Positions 31,542 to 43,129 of a stretch of 64,000 nt of DNA are shown piece by piece (position 1 is the stretch's first letter; every line of letters begins with the position of its first letter). Under the pieces are notes generated by a model. It was not told the origin of the DNA, ran no database searches, and saw nothing but the letters and a program-made list of their open reading frames with translations. This DNA is from Massospora cicadina (Eukaryota; Entomophthoromycota; Entomophthoromycetes; Entomophthorales; Entomophthoraceae), in NCBI GenBank assembly GCA_022478985.1, contig JAKSZP010000195.1, positions 62,001-126,000 of the forward strand, read 5' to 3'. The position numbers were made by a program, and so were the translations under genes.

Positions 31542-32590
31542 GAATTGGAACAAGAGAAGTGCACTATAATCACCACAAAGGGGTTGTTCCAGCCTAAACT
31601 ATGCCACAGGGTTTGTGCGATGCCACAGCTACGTTTTAGTGGGCTATTGATACTATTTTGGTTAACCTAGCTGCCTTGCATTCTAGTCTACCTCGAAAAT
31701 ATTAATATGTTCTCACGGACATTCATGGATCATCTCGCTTAATTGGAACAAGTGTTCCTCCAAATTGCTTAAGCTAAAACTAAAATTAAGCCCCAAAAAT
31801 GCCACTTTTTTAACTAGCAGGTGGGATACCATGAGTTTGTCGTTGACTCCAAAGGGCTCAGTCCTCAGCTGGCAAAAGTGGAAGATATTTGAAAGATGAC
31901 TTGGCCAGTTAACAAATGAGATATTCAGTGGTTTGGGGATGGTCATTTACTGCCAAAAGTTTATTTTCAACTTCAACTATATCAGGGCTCCGCTTTTCCA
32001 GTTACAAATAAGAATGCTACCTTTTATTGAATGGAACGACGTCAAACCACTTTCAATGTCTTATGAACCACGTTTTCCAGCACGCCTGCTTTAAATACCC
32101 ATATTTTGAGAAGGAATTATTGTAAAAATAGATGCTTCACTTTCCGCCGTAGGGGCCATGCTATCCCAAAAAATGATGCCAATTTGGAGCATCCCATCGC
32201 ATATTGTAGCCAAAGATTAACAGGCCCTGAATGTAATTACACTGTGACTGAGCGGGAAACTTAGTAGTGATATGCATATAAACAAATCTGGGTCTAACTT
32301 CACGGAGTTAAATTCAATGTGATCACAGATCATGCATCCTTGCAGTAGTTGCATAATCTGCAGGAACCTCAATGGCGGCTTGCGCAATGGGCCCTGAAGC
32401 TCCAAGTGTATGATTTCGAGATTGTACACCAGCCAGGGGAAAAACATCAGAATGCGGACTGTCTCTCACAATTAATAACTGTTACCATTACAGTGGATTT
32501 AGCAGACATAATGTATGAGAAGATGTTGGTGGGAAAATATCATGATGAGCCACTGCAAGTGAACAAAGTGCTGGATGGGCTGTGACAAGA
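31542..32590 (+). pseudogene. pol: TE-E reverse transcriptase (rest) and RNase H
   Basis: The RT resumes after LINE-2 with an EQEKCTIITTKGLFQ-like text (31549-31595). The catalytic box reads YLEN at 31689-31700, so both conserved Asp residues are changed. RNase H shows HPIAYCSQRLTGPECNYTVTE (32183-32250, two pieces), NVITDHASL-like (32320-32342), and WALKLQVYDFEIVHQPGEKH (32391-32450). In the TDH..L.(W)L motif the Trp codon is a TAG stop (32346-32348). A 78-codon open part ends at 32585. Confidence 0.85.
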
Positions 32591-33715
32591 TACTTTTGAC
32601 GTGATGGGGAACTTTATAAGAGGAATGGCAAATCAATGCTGAGTTTCCTAAAACCTTTCGCCAGACCTGCCAAATCTGGGGGTGCTCATAGAGCGGTAGT
32701 TTATGGAGAGTTGCAAAAAACGCTAGTGTCCTTGCAACCTCATTATTATTGGGAGAGTATGCACTATGGTGTGCTCAAAATAGTTGCTTGTTGTCACCAG
32801 TGTCAAGTAAAGAAACCATTTCGCAGGAAGACCACCTACCATCTGGTTACGCCTCGTTTTTTATGGCATACTGTTTCTTTGGATGTGGTGGGGCCCCTTC
32901 TGACTGGCGCAAACTTATCCAAATATATATTAGTAGCCATTGACCATTTTACAAGATGGGTGGAAGCAAGGGAGATCAATGATTTAGGGTTGTCACCACC
33001 ACCAATTTCATCCTGGAGTGTGTCAATCAGCGATATGGTTGTCAAAAATTTATCCTCATGGACAATGTAACCAATTTCACATTACATATCCTGCATAAGT
33101 TGAATGAACTAATGGGAACCTTAGGCCTTGACTACACCCTACCACCCTGAATTATTGGAATGATAGAATGGGTCAACGAAACCTTGGTAAATATCCTATG
33201 AAAGCTTGTAAATGAACAGCCTTTGGAATGGAGTATCCTCTTATCCACTGCTGTCTTCACATATAATATTAGCTACCAAACAGCAATTGGAAAGAGTCGT
33301 TTCCAGCTACTTTATGGAAGACATCCAGCGTTGCCAGCATTGCTTCATACCAGTGTGGAGGATACTGGCGGAGTCAAGCCCCAACACTATTTGTCTGCCT
33401 TAATAGACACGCTGATTAAACTCCAAACTGAAGCATATTCCACTAGTCTAGCCAAGAATATTTGGGATCAGGCGGCTGACCAACTTAGATGAAGCAGCCT
33501 CCCCCAGTTTGGGGTGGGAGATCTTGTCCTATTCCACGACCAACTTGGGTTTGGAAGAAGAAATAAGCTTGCCAACATATATATTGGACCGTTTGAGATA
33601 AATGAAAAGACTGGGGTTGAAAGCTACACTACTAAGAAACCTGCAGGTGGATAGACTATCAACTGAGTACATGCGAAGTACCTTCAGCCATATAAGCAAT
33701 AGGAGCTTATTGTAC
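32591..33715 (+). pseudogene. pol: TE-E integrase
   Basis: The zinc-binding part shows GAHRAVVYGELQKTL (32680-32725) and CCHQCQVKKPF (32790-32820). The core follows: SLDVVGPLLTGANLSKYILV (32876-32935) with the first catalytic Asp, DHFTRWVEAREI, a frameshift near 33000, and a GMIEWVNETLVNIL-like catalytic-Glu block (33155-33200). YNISYQTAIGKSRFQLLYGR (33259-33318) ends the core, followed by a tail with FGRRNKLANIYIGPFEI (33550-33600). The HAKYLQPYKQ-like end (33668-33705) lies just before the polypurine tract. There is no chromodomain. Confidence 0.85.
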
Positions 33716-33719
33716 AGTT

Positions 33720-33726
33720 AAGGGGG
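33720..33726 (+). promoter_or_regulatory. TE-E polypurine tract
   Basis: AAGGGGG lies directly before the TG of the 3' LTR and primes plus-strand synthesis. Confidence 0.75.
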
Positions 33727-34227
33727 TGATATTGAGATTCTGATACTACTGGATGATAAACAAATTTTTCAAGCGGATTTCAATTTAGACTTTAAGAAAG
33801 GCTTTAGAATGAAGAATAATATTATTTCTATGAGAAGTGCATTGATTGAAGTAATTAGGGTTAGGAAAATTGAGGGAACTTTAACAAAGCCTTGCTGATA
33901 TAATGAAACCTTAAATTGATAGCAAAAAATATTTAAAGAGTGGAACATGTTGAATCCACCAATGAATACTGAAAATTAAGAGTTGATCGTGAGAGTGAGA
34001 AGGAGAAAGCTTTTACAAAGAAAGAAGGGTAGTAGAGAAGAGTAACAAGCAGCAATAAAGTTTATTATCAAATAAAGTGGTATCGTTGGGTCAATATCTC
34101 CTTATAAAGTCTTTATTATTATTAATTATTGAGGTACAGTAAACCTTATAATACTCAACCATTGCTCAGTGGGTTTTACCCTGTGTAACCCATTCAGTGG
34201 AATCAAGCAAGCCGCCAAAAGTTAACT
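33727..34227 (+). repeat. TE-E 3' LTR (501 bp)
   Basis: It begins TGATATTGAG and ends AAAAGTTAACT, where the usual CA end is changed to CT. GGCGT follows, completing the target duplication. The TE-D RNase H text continues directly after it. Confidence 0.85.
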
Positions 34228-35151
34228 GGCGTCTATCCTTATGAGCCCTCAAACTGCAGGCTTATGACTTTAATATCATCCATTAACCTGGAGAAAACAT
34301 CATAAAGCTGATTGCTTGTTGAGATTATCAATAATTGCCATCACAGAGGATCTGAGAATTTCTGATGTATAATAAAATGCTTAGCGGAAAATATAATGAT
34401 GAACCGCCTAAAGTCATAAATGCGTTAAACAAGATGCAAGCTAATACCTTTCAATGGAGCGGTGATTTTTACAAGTGGATTGGATATTCTACGGTGAACT
34501 TTACACGACCCTCAGCATGTACAAGCACTATTAAGAGCGCACACAAGGCAGTTGGACATGGTGGATTGCATAAGAAATTGGAATTATTGCGCCCCAGTAA
34601 TATTGAAAAAAGCATGAATTTTGACATGTTTGAGACAATTTAATTCTATCACTAATGTCAAGTGGAGAAGACATTCCACCAGAAGACCTTGTATTGGCTA
34701 GTGAAGCCGCATTTTGCTTGGCATATGGGTTTCCATTGGCGTCTATAGGCCCTTGCCAACAGGAGCAAACTGTTCAAAATACTTTTGGTGGTGATTGACT
34801 ACTTGACCCCATGAGTTGAAGCGCGGGAAATACAGGATTAAGGGGAGATCATGGTGAAATTCATCATGGAATGTATAATCCAGCGACATGACTGTCATCA
34901 GTTCATCCTTACTGATAATAAAACTAACTTTACCTCTCATATACTTTCAAAGTTAAATTAGCTTATGGCCATCCGCAGGGCTCTGATGATCCCATATCAC
35001 CCCCAAGTCCAACGATATGGTTGAGTGAGTTAATGGGACTCTATTGAGCATACTCCGTTTGTAATGAATAGACCATCATATTGGAGCTCTCCTTTCACCG
35101 CTGTCTTTGCCCACAACATTAGCTATCACTCTGCAATGGTGAAAAGTTTTT
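34228..35151 (+). pseudogene. pol: TE-D RNase H end and integrase, first part
   Basis: RLSLWALKLQAYDFNIIH-like residues (joining 19066 to 34228) and a GENIIKADCL-like end complete RNase H. The integrase zinc-binding part reads SAHKAVGHGGLHKKLELL (34534-34590). The core has a VVIDYLTP block, a LTDNKTNFTSHIL block (34907-34945) and a MIPYHPQVQ block (34988-35013). PSYWSSPFTAVFAHNISYHS (35070-35130) is near the core end. TE-G is inserted just after AMVKS (35146). Confidence 0.82.
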
Positions 35152-35632
35152 TAACTTTTGGCGGCCTGGTTGAATCCGCCAAGTTGGTTGCACAGGTGAA
35201 AAAAACTGAGCAACAAATGAGTGATATGATTATTGCTGATTTTTAAGAAATAACATTGAAGTAACAATAATAAGGAGCTATCACCCCACCGGAAATCAGT
35301 TCATTTAGTTATATAAAATGGACTACTTCTGCTAAACCTCTTTCTTTAACTCTTTTTATCAAAGACCTCATCTCCTCATTATCACACTAAACTCTTAATC
35401 CTCAGTATTCCTAGTCATTTTCAACCCTAACACTTAATATTTCTCTATTTTCTACGATGTTAGGGTTTTTGTTCTATCATCAAGCTTTGGCGGAATTCTC
35501 TCAATTTTCCAAACTATTATTGCTTCAATCAATTCACTTCACATTGACATAATCTACCACTCATATTTGAAGACTCACCTTGACTCATAAAATAAGTACA
35601 CTGGATTAGTGACTTATCAATCAGTCATATCA
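35152..35632 (-). repeat. TE-G 3' LTR (481 bp, minus orientation)
   Basis: In minus orientation it begins TGATATGACTGATTG and ends CCGCCAAAAGTTAA, matching the TE-E LTR end. Its blocks are shared with 47757-48170, for example CTACTTCTGC.AAACC and AATCTACC.CT.AT.TTGA. The terminal CA has decayed. Confidence 0.83.
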
Positions 35633-35689
35633 ATTTCTTGACATTACTACTCTTGACTGGAAAAAAGCTCCTATTGCTTGTATGCATGA

Positions 35690-36640
35690 TGAAACTTTGT
35701 GTGTAATCAGCTGATAGTCTGACCACCTGCTGGTTCCTTAATAGTGTAGGCGTCAACACTAATCTTGATTATTTCAAATGGTCTGATCCATATTCTGGCG
35801 TGCTTGTTCCTTCTTCCAAACTCATGTTGGTCATGGAACAAGACATGATCTCTTACCACGAACTGTGGGAGGCTGTGACATCTACATTGGTCAGCCTCCT
35901 GATCCCCAATTTTGTTAGCTAAACTAGTGGAATAAGCTTCAGTTTGGAGTTTAATCAGCATTTCCATTAAGGTAGTCAAATAGCACTGGGGCTCTACTCT
36001 GCTGGTATCCTCCGCACAGGAATAAAGCAATACTGGCAAAGCTGGATGTCTTCCATAAAGTAACTGGAAGAAATTCTTTCCCCATTGATTAATGATAGCT
36101 AATATTGTATGTGAAGACGTTATTGGATAAAAGGGTACTCCTGTCAGGCGGTTGATTATTTACAAGTTTACAGAGAATGTTCAATAAGGTGCCATTGACA
36201 CGATTGATCGTCCCATTGAATTCAAGGTGGTATGGGGTAGTTAAAACCCTGCAGATGGCCGTCAACTCATTCAACTTAGGAAGGTCATGCGACGTGAAAT
36301 TTGTTTTGTTGTCTGTGAGAATAAACTGCGGACAGCCATGTCACTTTATGATGAGCTCCATAGTGAACTTAGTGACAGTTACAGCTCCTAAATCCCTGAT
36401 TTCTCTTGCTTCCACCCACCTGGTCAAGTGATCTATGGTTACAATTAGATACTTGGAACGATTCACACTAGTAGGAAGAGAGCCCACCACATCAAGAGAA
36501 ACAGTGTGTCACACGAAATGGGCTTAACCAACTGATAGGTAGTTTTCTTGTGGGAAGGTTTCTCCACTTGTCACTGGTGACAACAAGCAACTGTCTCAAT
36601 CTCATCACTTGCTTATTCTTAATAGTAACATGGTCACAAA
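35690..36640 (-). pseudogene. pol: TE-G integrase
   Basis: In element order: a decayed zinc-binding CCHQ-like block near 36590, DVVGSLPTS-like near 36505-36475, a VTITKSLI-like region, then a YHLEFNGTINRVNGTLLNIL block (36240-36175) carrying the catalytic Glu position as Asn. The tail (36039-35707) reads MPVLLYSCAEDTSRVEPQCYL and FGRRNKHARIWIRPFEIIKI, as in TE-E. Stops and shifts are numerous. Confidence 0.8.
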
Positions 36641-38270
36641 ACCAAACACCTTCCACACCCCTCCATGACTTTCTGCTCTATATGCATCCAAAATAATCAC
36701 TGGCCTGCCAGAGGGTTTTGGGAAGCTCAGAGCAATTCTCCAATTCTTTTATAGAATTCTTCATTATGCAAACAGGTGTCGTGGTGAAACTTAACTATGC
36801 CTTTGATCACTTGAAGTAGCTCATTGTTATATTTGCCCACCAACATCTTTCATACATAATGTCTGCCAATTCTGCCATAATGGCAATTATTAGTAATCGT
36901 GAGAGACATTCCGCATTCTGATGTTTCTCCCCTGGCTGGTGTACAATCTCAAAGACATACACTTGAAGCTTCAGGGCCCATTTCGCAAGTCACCATTCAG
37001 GTTTCTGCAGATTATGCAACTACTGCAAGGATGCATGATCTGTGATCACATTGAATCTAACCCCGTGGAGTTAAACCCAGATTTGTTTATATGCATATCA
37101 CCACAAAGTTTCTCCACTAAGTCACAGTGTAATTACATTCAGGGCCTGTTAATCTTTGGCTACAATATGCGACGGGATGCTCCAAACTGGCATCATTTTT
37201 GGGATAGCATGGCCCCTACGGCGGAAAGTGAAGCATCTATTTTTACAATAATTCCTTCTCAAAATTTTGGTATTTTAAAACAGGCGTGCTGGAAAACGTG
37301 GTTCATAAGACATTGAAAGTGGTTTGACGTCTTTCCATCCAATCAAAGGTAGCATTCTTATTTGGTAACTGGAAAAGCGGAGCCCTGATATAGTTGAAGT
37401 TGAAAATAAACTTTTTGCAGTAAATGACCATCCCCAAACCACTGAATATCTCATTTTTTAACAGGCCAAGTCATCTTGCTTATAGCTTCCACTTTTGCCA
37501 GCTGAGGACTGAGCCCTTTGGAGTCAACCACAAACCCGAGGTATTCCAACTGCTTCCTAAAATGTGGCATTTTTTGGCTTAAGTCTAATGTAGCTTAAGC
37601 AAGTTGGCGGAACTCTTGTTCCTGTTGATCAAGATGATCCATAGTTGTCCTTAGGAACAAAAAATATTGTCAAGGTAAACTAGACGCAAGGCAGCTTCAG
37701 GTCACCCAAGATAGTGTCTATAGCCTGCTGGAATATAGACAAGGATTTACAAACCCAGTGGCATACGTTTAGGCTGGAACAACCCCTTTGAGGTGATTAT
37801 GGTGCACTTCTCTTGTTATGCTGCTGAAACTTGATTTTTCAGTACCCAATATCAATTCCAAAGAGGAGAGATAGTTGGCACCGCCCAAATGAACAAAGCG
37901 TCATTGATTTGAAAATGAAGGTATGAGTTAATTTTATGATACTGCTAAGCTTTTAGTATCCAATTATTACTCAGTTAGAGCCATTCTTTTTCTTAACAAT
38001 CAGCATGGTGACGCCCAGTGACTCATTGATGGCTCTAATATTCCCTGTTTAATCAATTTATCTATCTCCTCAGATACAACATCTTCTGCCACCTTTGAGT
38101 AATGGATAGTCCATGACCAAATGAAAGGGTGATCTCCTGTGTCCAACTGATGCACAAGTCCGTGTTCACATCCCAAATCATGGTCGTCAGATGCAAAAAT
38201 ACCTCAGTAATTTTCAAACAGCTCCATCATCCTGTCCTTCTGGTCCTCTGACAGCCCAGTTAGAGCCTCA
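36641..38270 (-). pseudogene. pol: TE-G reverse transcriptase and RNase H
   Basis: RT begins near 38260 (Y.HHDLGCEHGLVHQLDTGDHP-like in two pieces) and continues with WLTE.LLIVKKKNGSN-like text (38010-37980). The catalytic box at 37677-37666 reads YLDN. A FLG.G..YCKKFIFNF-like connection lies near 37440-37400. RNase H islands are at 37260-37240, 37195-37150 and 37060-36920 (HQPGEKHQNAECLSR-like). The second catalytic Asp of RT is Asn, as in TE-B. Confidence 0.78.
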
Positions 38271-39330
38271 CGCGTAACCACAGTCATTATGCTGAATGAG
38301 GTTTTTACAGTTATCCTGAGATCCCCCAAGAACCAAAGTTATGTATATGGTGGACCTCTTCAATAGGAATCATATGGAGATAATTCATCGCTAGATGTCT
38401 TTGAACCTTTATATTCTCCTTCTGAAGGTTTGCTATTAGCATCTTCACTTCCCCATGCCCTGGTAACAGGAGCCCAGGAGCCACATGTGGTTTGAGCCGC
38501 AATTGCTGGTATAGTCCAATAATTTCTCCGTTTAATCCTTCTGGGATGTCTATTTCAAGCTTCATCCCTATTATGGCCTGATGTACTGAAGGTATGCTTA
38601 AAGCACTAGCCTCCCGTTGCAGAATAAATTCTACTCATAAATCTGGTTAGAAAGACTCTGGCCTTCCACTTCATCCACCAATATTAGCAGGAATCACACC
38701 TTTGCTATATGTAAGGTTAATTTGGCTGGAGCATATTGAGTCCTTCAAGACTCCGTTGGAGGTAAAATAGATGGGGATCTGTTGTCCCAGAAAATTAAAT
38801 GCTTCCTCTACCATATCAATCAAAGCCCTAAATCTACCGCATGAATTTGGCTCCAATCAACATGTTATAGTTATTATTAGGAAGAACCACCGCTGGAGTA
38901 GATGCACCAATTGAACAGAACCACAGAGGCAACGCGCTGTAAACGCCTTCTGATACAGTGGTTTGTGCCCCCGTGGTCCAATACACTAATCAGTATTCCA
39001 CATCAGGCTTCAGCGGAAGCTTAGCCATGAGCTTGGTAAATATATTATTGACAGCAGCGCCAGTATCTATAATTGCTCATATTTTGGTATTTTGTACAAA
39101 AATATCACAGTATGTACACTCTGAATAAGAGAAACCATTGGTGTTATTTCATGAACATCCAAGGAATTTTGGTTATCCAGAAAAGTGATAGTACCGGCTC
39201 TGATATGAGGATACTCCTGGGCAATTTATCTACTGGAATTGCCACGTTCACCCCCTCTAGGGCTATGAAATTTGTTGAGGGTTTTACTTTGACTGTTACA
39301 GTTCTCTCAAAAATTTTCCAGGCGTAAAGT
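38271..39330 (-). pseudogene. pol: TE-G protease and linker
   Basis: The active-site turn reads AIIDTGAAVNNI (39080-39040), with DTG intact (39067-39059). The second motif is NYNMLIGAKF-like, near 38870-38840. The linker has a well-kept 84-codon stretch (38565-38311): EIDIPEGLNGEIIGLYQQLR and NYLHMIPIEEVHHIHNFGSW. The same text in TE-D (16714-16920) helped prove that element continues past the mini-LTR insertion. Confidence 0.8.
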
Positions 39331-40660
39331 TTTGCACATCTCAAGAGGAACTCCAAGTCTAAATTATTGTGGACTCTCCCTAGATTTGATGCCAAGATTT
39401 TTAGGGATTTTTTTTGATATAATAAATCATTAGGCAAGTACTTGGATTAACACACAAAGTAACTAAGGGGAATCATAAGGGACAGATAAATTTGGATTTT
39501 TAGAAGTAGAGCGTCCCATCTCTACTCCGCTTGACCTTTTCCCTATTTAATCATTTTAGCTAGTACTGCATGGACATGCAGTTTGCCCAGACAGCTACCA
39601 ATTAATGGCCTCTTTGGACGCACAATAAACATGCATTTGTAAATGGCTCTCATCTCTGTATCTCACCCAAAGGTCTGGGTCAGAAATTAAACGATAATTG
39701 TACTTTATTTGAGGATGAGCTGGTTGAGGATAATGAGGACAGAAAGGGCTCTCCAGAGCATTAAGTGGATGAGGATTAACCAACGGATTATAATCAAATT
39801 GTTGGTGTCAGTTTACTGATGGGAATTTAGTAGCGATTGCAGGGGTCTTATGTTCCACATTAGGAGCATTAAAAATGATAGAAAGATGGCGTAAGCAATT
39901 GACAATTTCTAGTAGCGCCGCGTCATCTTTCAGAATGTGGGTCATAGCATTATACAGTTCTCAATATGATAAACAACCACGGTCATTGCTATGCCCACAA
40001 CTCATTAGATAAGAGGGTTTGCTCTCAACAGCACATGAGCCACAGCCATGAATTACTTTGTAAAAACCACCAAAGACTTGTTCTTTTGGAAATATATTGT
40101 AAAAAAATCTGCCTTGCTCACCATTGTGCCACACCCCCAGGCAGATCACAGTCTCCTTCCCCACTTATTACATTATAGTACTATTTCTAAGGTAACATGC
40201 GACCTGAGCGGCGCGCTTGACATCCAGAGTGGATAAAACAGTTTATCTTTATGCTAATTGGAAGCCTCATATAATTCAAATTAAAATTGCTTAAGAGTCC
40301 AGATATGTTTCCATCATGATCAAACGGGGGCAGCTTGTCAATGCAAACCCAGCCTGCTCCAGAACTACAATCCCATTTACACTCATTTCAGTATAGCTGC
40401 TCTGTAGTGTTATCCAAGCGGTCAGAAAGTTGTCTGGCTTGGCACTCACCAGGTGCTGTTGGTGAAAGGCCTTGTTGAGCTGATCTGTTATACCCTTATT
40501 CTCTCAGAAAAACAATTTATGAGCCTGGAGTAGTGTATCCAAGGCAAGTTTTAGTTCTGTATATTAAGAGATAACTCAATAAACAAGGTTAAGTACCCCA
40601 TCAAAGGGAACTGGCTGCGCCATTGCTTGGCAAATATGAAACTTCTAATAAGTTTATCAA
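39331..40660 (-). pseudogene. gag: TE-G gag
   Basis: From the PBS side: an N-terminal coiled region (40560-40400), then a VICLGVWHNGEQGRFFYNIF-like frame (40164-39961), THILKDDAALLEIVNCLRHL (39945-39885), PLNALESPFCPHYPQP (39775-39720), and a knuckle CLLCVQRGH followed by a stop where the last spacer begins (39635-39595). RWDALLL follows near 39510. Homologous to the TE-E and TE-D gags. Decayed. Confidence 0.72.
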
Positions 40661-40664
40661 TGTG

Positions 40665-40683
40665 CCCCCTGTAGAAAGCACCA
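40665..40683 (-). promoter_or_regulatory. TE-G primer-binding site
   Basis: On the minus strand it reads TGGTGCTTTCTACAGGGGG, one base from the LTR edge. It is a variant of the common PBS with TT in place of CA after TGGTGCT. Confidence 0.75.
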
Positions 40684-40684
40684 C

Positions 40685-40762
40685 TGTTAACTTTTGGTGG
40701 TTTTTGGTTGAATCTGACAAGCTGGTTGCACAGGTGAAAACAAACCTGAGCAACAGATGAGT
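40685..40762 (-). repeat. TE-G 5' LTR, left piece (78 bp)
   Basis: The plus-strand start TGTTAACTTTTGG matches the other LTR of TE-G and the TE-E LTR end. The LTR stops after GATGAGT, where TE-H is inserted, and resumes at 47757. Confidence 0.85.
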
Positions 40763-41883
40763 TGTTGGGATTTTTGCTCATATTCTCAGCCAGCTAGATT
40801 ACCAGGAATTACTAGGAGATAACTCCCTAATGCGAGGTGAATTGAAAGTTTGTTGACCCTGATTTTGGGTAACTATGTTTGGGTTTTTTAGGTAATTCGC
40901 TTGGTTGGATCTGTCAGGGATCAATCTGGATGAATGTTTATTATCTTATCGGGAGAGTTGCTAGCAAAATAGGGACATCTGTTAGTTGATTAACTATCAG
41001 TTGTACCAATTGGGATTGGTTGGGTTTCATCACCAACTGTATGGAAAATTAAGAATTAAATTGCAAGGCTAATGATGCTGCCTGAAACTAGTGAATCAAT
41101 CAGTTGGTTCATGACCTGCCTTAATGGGTAACGAGTCCCATTACCTAAGCAGGTCGCTTGCCAAATATAGTTGGTTTGCCTGGATTGAGAGGGAAACGTT
41201 AGGGACACGTTTTTTACTCTTTCCGTTTTAGGTCTCAAGGATGTCCAATGATGGATCCTAGGCTAGGATGGGGAAGACCATTGCTGCTTAGATGAGGATG
41301 GGTGATTCAATGGCAATGGCTGCCGCTTTATCGAAGAGGTATCAACTGAGGGTTGGGCTCTGAATCCCCCACTATAAAGTTCATAGAATTCACCAATAAA
41401 TATATATTTAAAAGGGTATACAGTAGATATACTAGCTTAGTACACTTTATCAGCTTTCATTTGTTCTATTCTTTCTCAGGGATATGATTGCTGTTTGTGA
41501 TAATTGGGAGACTCTTTAAGGAAAAGAGTAAGGATATGAACTGAGATCCAGAGAAGAAATGGAATCAAATTGGGTAATGCTGAAAACTGTGTGTCAAACT
41601 GGAGAATCATCAATGGGAATCTAGAAAAAGATTGGGTTAGATGGCATAAGGGAATAGATCCCTATTTTGAGACATCAAAAGTAATTTAAGAGGAAATACT
41701 GGCTGAGCGTTAGGCCGAGATCTAGGACTTCCATTTAACTATGGATTTTAGTTGTCATATTATCATAAACTGATCAAATCAGCTATTATACAATGAGGAC
41801 GAATTGCACAGGCCCAAGCCTATGTAAGTAATTAGTTTATAGGGGTTATTGGCCAAAAATAATTAAACTTATAAAATTTTACA
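40763..41883 (+). repeat. TE-H 5' LTR (1121 bp)
   Basis: It begins TGTTGGGATTTTTGC and ends AAATTTTACA. It shares long blocks with the 3' LTR (for example ACTGAGATCCAGAGAAGAAATGGAATCAA in near-identical form). A TATAAAGTT-like block near 41374 and CAGTAGATATACT near 41420 are shared candidates for promoter elements. Confidence 0.92.
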
Positions 41884-41886
41884 AAG

Positions 41887-41904
41887 TGGTGCTCACTACA
41901 GGGG
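41887..41904 (+). promoter_or_regulatory. TE-H primer-binding site
   Basis: TGGTGCTCACTACAGGGG, identical to that of TE-B and TE-E, three bases after the LTR. Confidence 0.85.
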
Positions 41905-42790
41905 TGTAGTTGAGTAGAAGAGCTTATGGATGATGTTATAAGAGATATTTTCAATTCTGGAAATAAGTTAGTGAGATTAGTAATGATAATGAAGACAGAA
42001 CGTGAAGTTGTTCACGTTCATTTGCGTTCACCCAGCTCAGAAGTGGAGCTCCAAGTGAATCAAATTGAAGATAGTCAATATTCGGGAAAAGGACTTGCAG
42101 CCTAGATATGGAACTTTCTAGAGCTGTGAGAAAACTTGTTCCACCGGACTTCTACTTGAGATGAAGAGTTCAGAAGGATCAACTCAGGTTGATATTGGGT
42201 CCGCTTTAAATAGTCCTGGGGAGTGAGTGTTTAGATGAGGCATTGGATGAAATGGGAAGCAATCAACTAAGAGTATTGGATTTCCATACCAATGAAGATA
42301 CGAAGTCAAAACAGGAAATGATTGTTCCAAGATAGTGGAGAAAATCATTTGACTAAATAACACTCAACCAATGATCAGTAGTTGCTGGATATGAGTTCAT
42401 AAATTCAAGACGAAATTGGATGAAGTTAATGAGGCCAGAACGATCTGTGTGATTGAGGGATCATCTACAGATACACCAGTGGAATTACTTTCACCGTTTT
42501 GGATGACAATGAATGCCAAAAATTGTTTTAAATAGAAAAACGATCTGAACAATTGAACGGAACTGTTGGCTAATGAGATAGGAAGATTCAAGCATCAGCT
42601 GCCTAAATATGAGATGAAGTCAGGGCCTGCTGGAAAAATAACCAGTCGAGATTAAAGGCCTAAAATATTCAAGAATATTGCAAAGTCAGCAAGTGTAGCC
42701 TATATGTGAATAAACAGCGCTGCTGGCCATATAGTGAAGAAGGTCAAGACTAAAAAATTGGAAGTATTGGACCTAAGATAAAATATTTGC
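41905..42790 (+). pseudogene. TE-H putative gag region
   Basis: The position between PBS and pol implies gag. A first open text from 41928 (MDDVIRDIFNSGNKLVRLVM, then a KTEREVVHVHLRSPSSEVEL-like segment) is plausible Gag amino-terminus. The remainder has many stops, and I see no CCHC knuckle and no FKDKF-type block. I infer gag by position only. Confidence 0.35.
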
Positions 42791-42793
42791 AAT

Positions 42794-42985
42794 GTTCCCA
42801 GAGGACCTCTGAACCATTAAGTGTTTATGTCCTGAGATTTTGGTTAAGTCCCAGAAGAGGACCACTGAACCAAATGGATAGATAAATCTTAGAGGATAAG
42901 ATTTTTAACCACGATAACTGATAAATTAGAGTATACCTAGGACTCAGTTTGGATGAAGGTGAAAAGAAGGACCTCTGAACCTTTT
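42794..42985 (+). repeat. AGGACC.CTGAACC motif cluster 1 in TE-H
   Basis: Three degenerate copies: 42794-42830 (CCCAGAGGACCTCTGAACC), 42847-42877 (CCCAGAAGAGGACCACTGAA) and 42964-42985 (AGAAGGACCTCTGAACC). An A-rich tract at 43008-43072 follows. The same arrangement recurs at 44686-44850. Confidence 0.75.
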
Positions 42986-43129
42986 TGTAGGTTAAAAGTC
43001 CCATCGCAAAAGAAAAATACATAAAAATACAAAAAATATATAAAATATATAAAAATATTAAAAAAACATATTAATTGGTCCATGAATTTTGGACCTAGGA
43101 AGCAATGAGAAATCTCAACAGTCAAACTG

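Larger units (their letters stand above)
19072..34227 (+). mobile_element. TE-E: gypsy LTR retrotransposon containing LINE-1 and LINE-2
   Basis: 5' LTR 19072-19561, PBS 19563-19580, gag, protease, RT, RNase H, integrase, polypurine tract and 3' LTR 33727-34227. A perfect 5-bp duplication GGCGT flanks it (19067-19071 and 34228-34232) inside the TE-D RNase H. Without its two LINEs it is about 6 kb. It is decayed: the protease active site reads NTG and the RT box reads YLEN. Confidence 0.92.

Noticed and set aside
43008..43072. A-rich tract as LINE or SINE poly(A) tail
   Set aside because: It contains mixed T and C in an ATA-like pattern, and no target duplication or upstream element body could be found.
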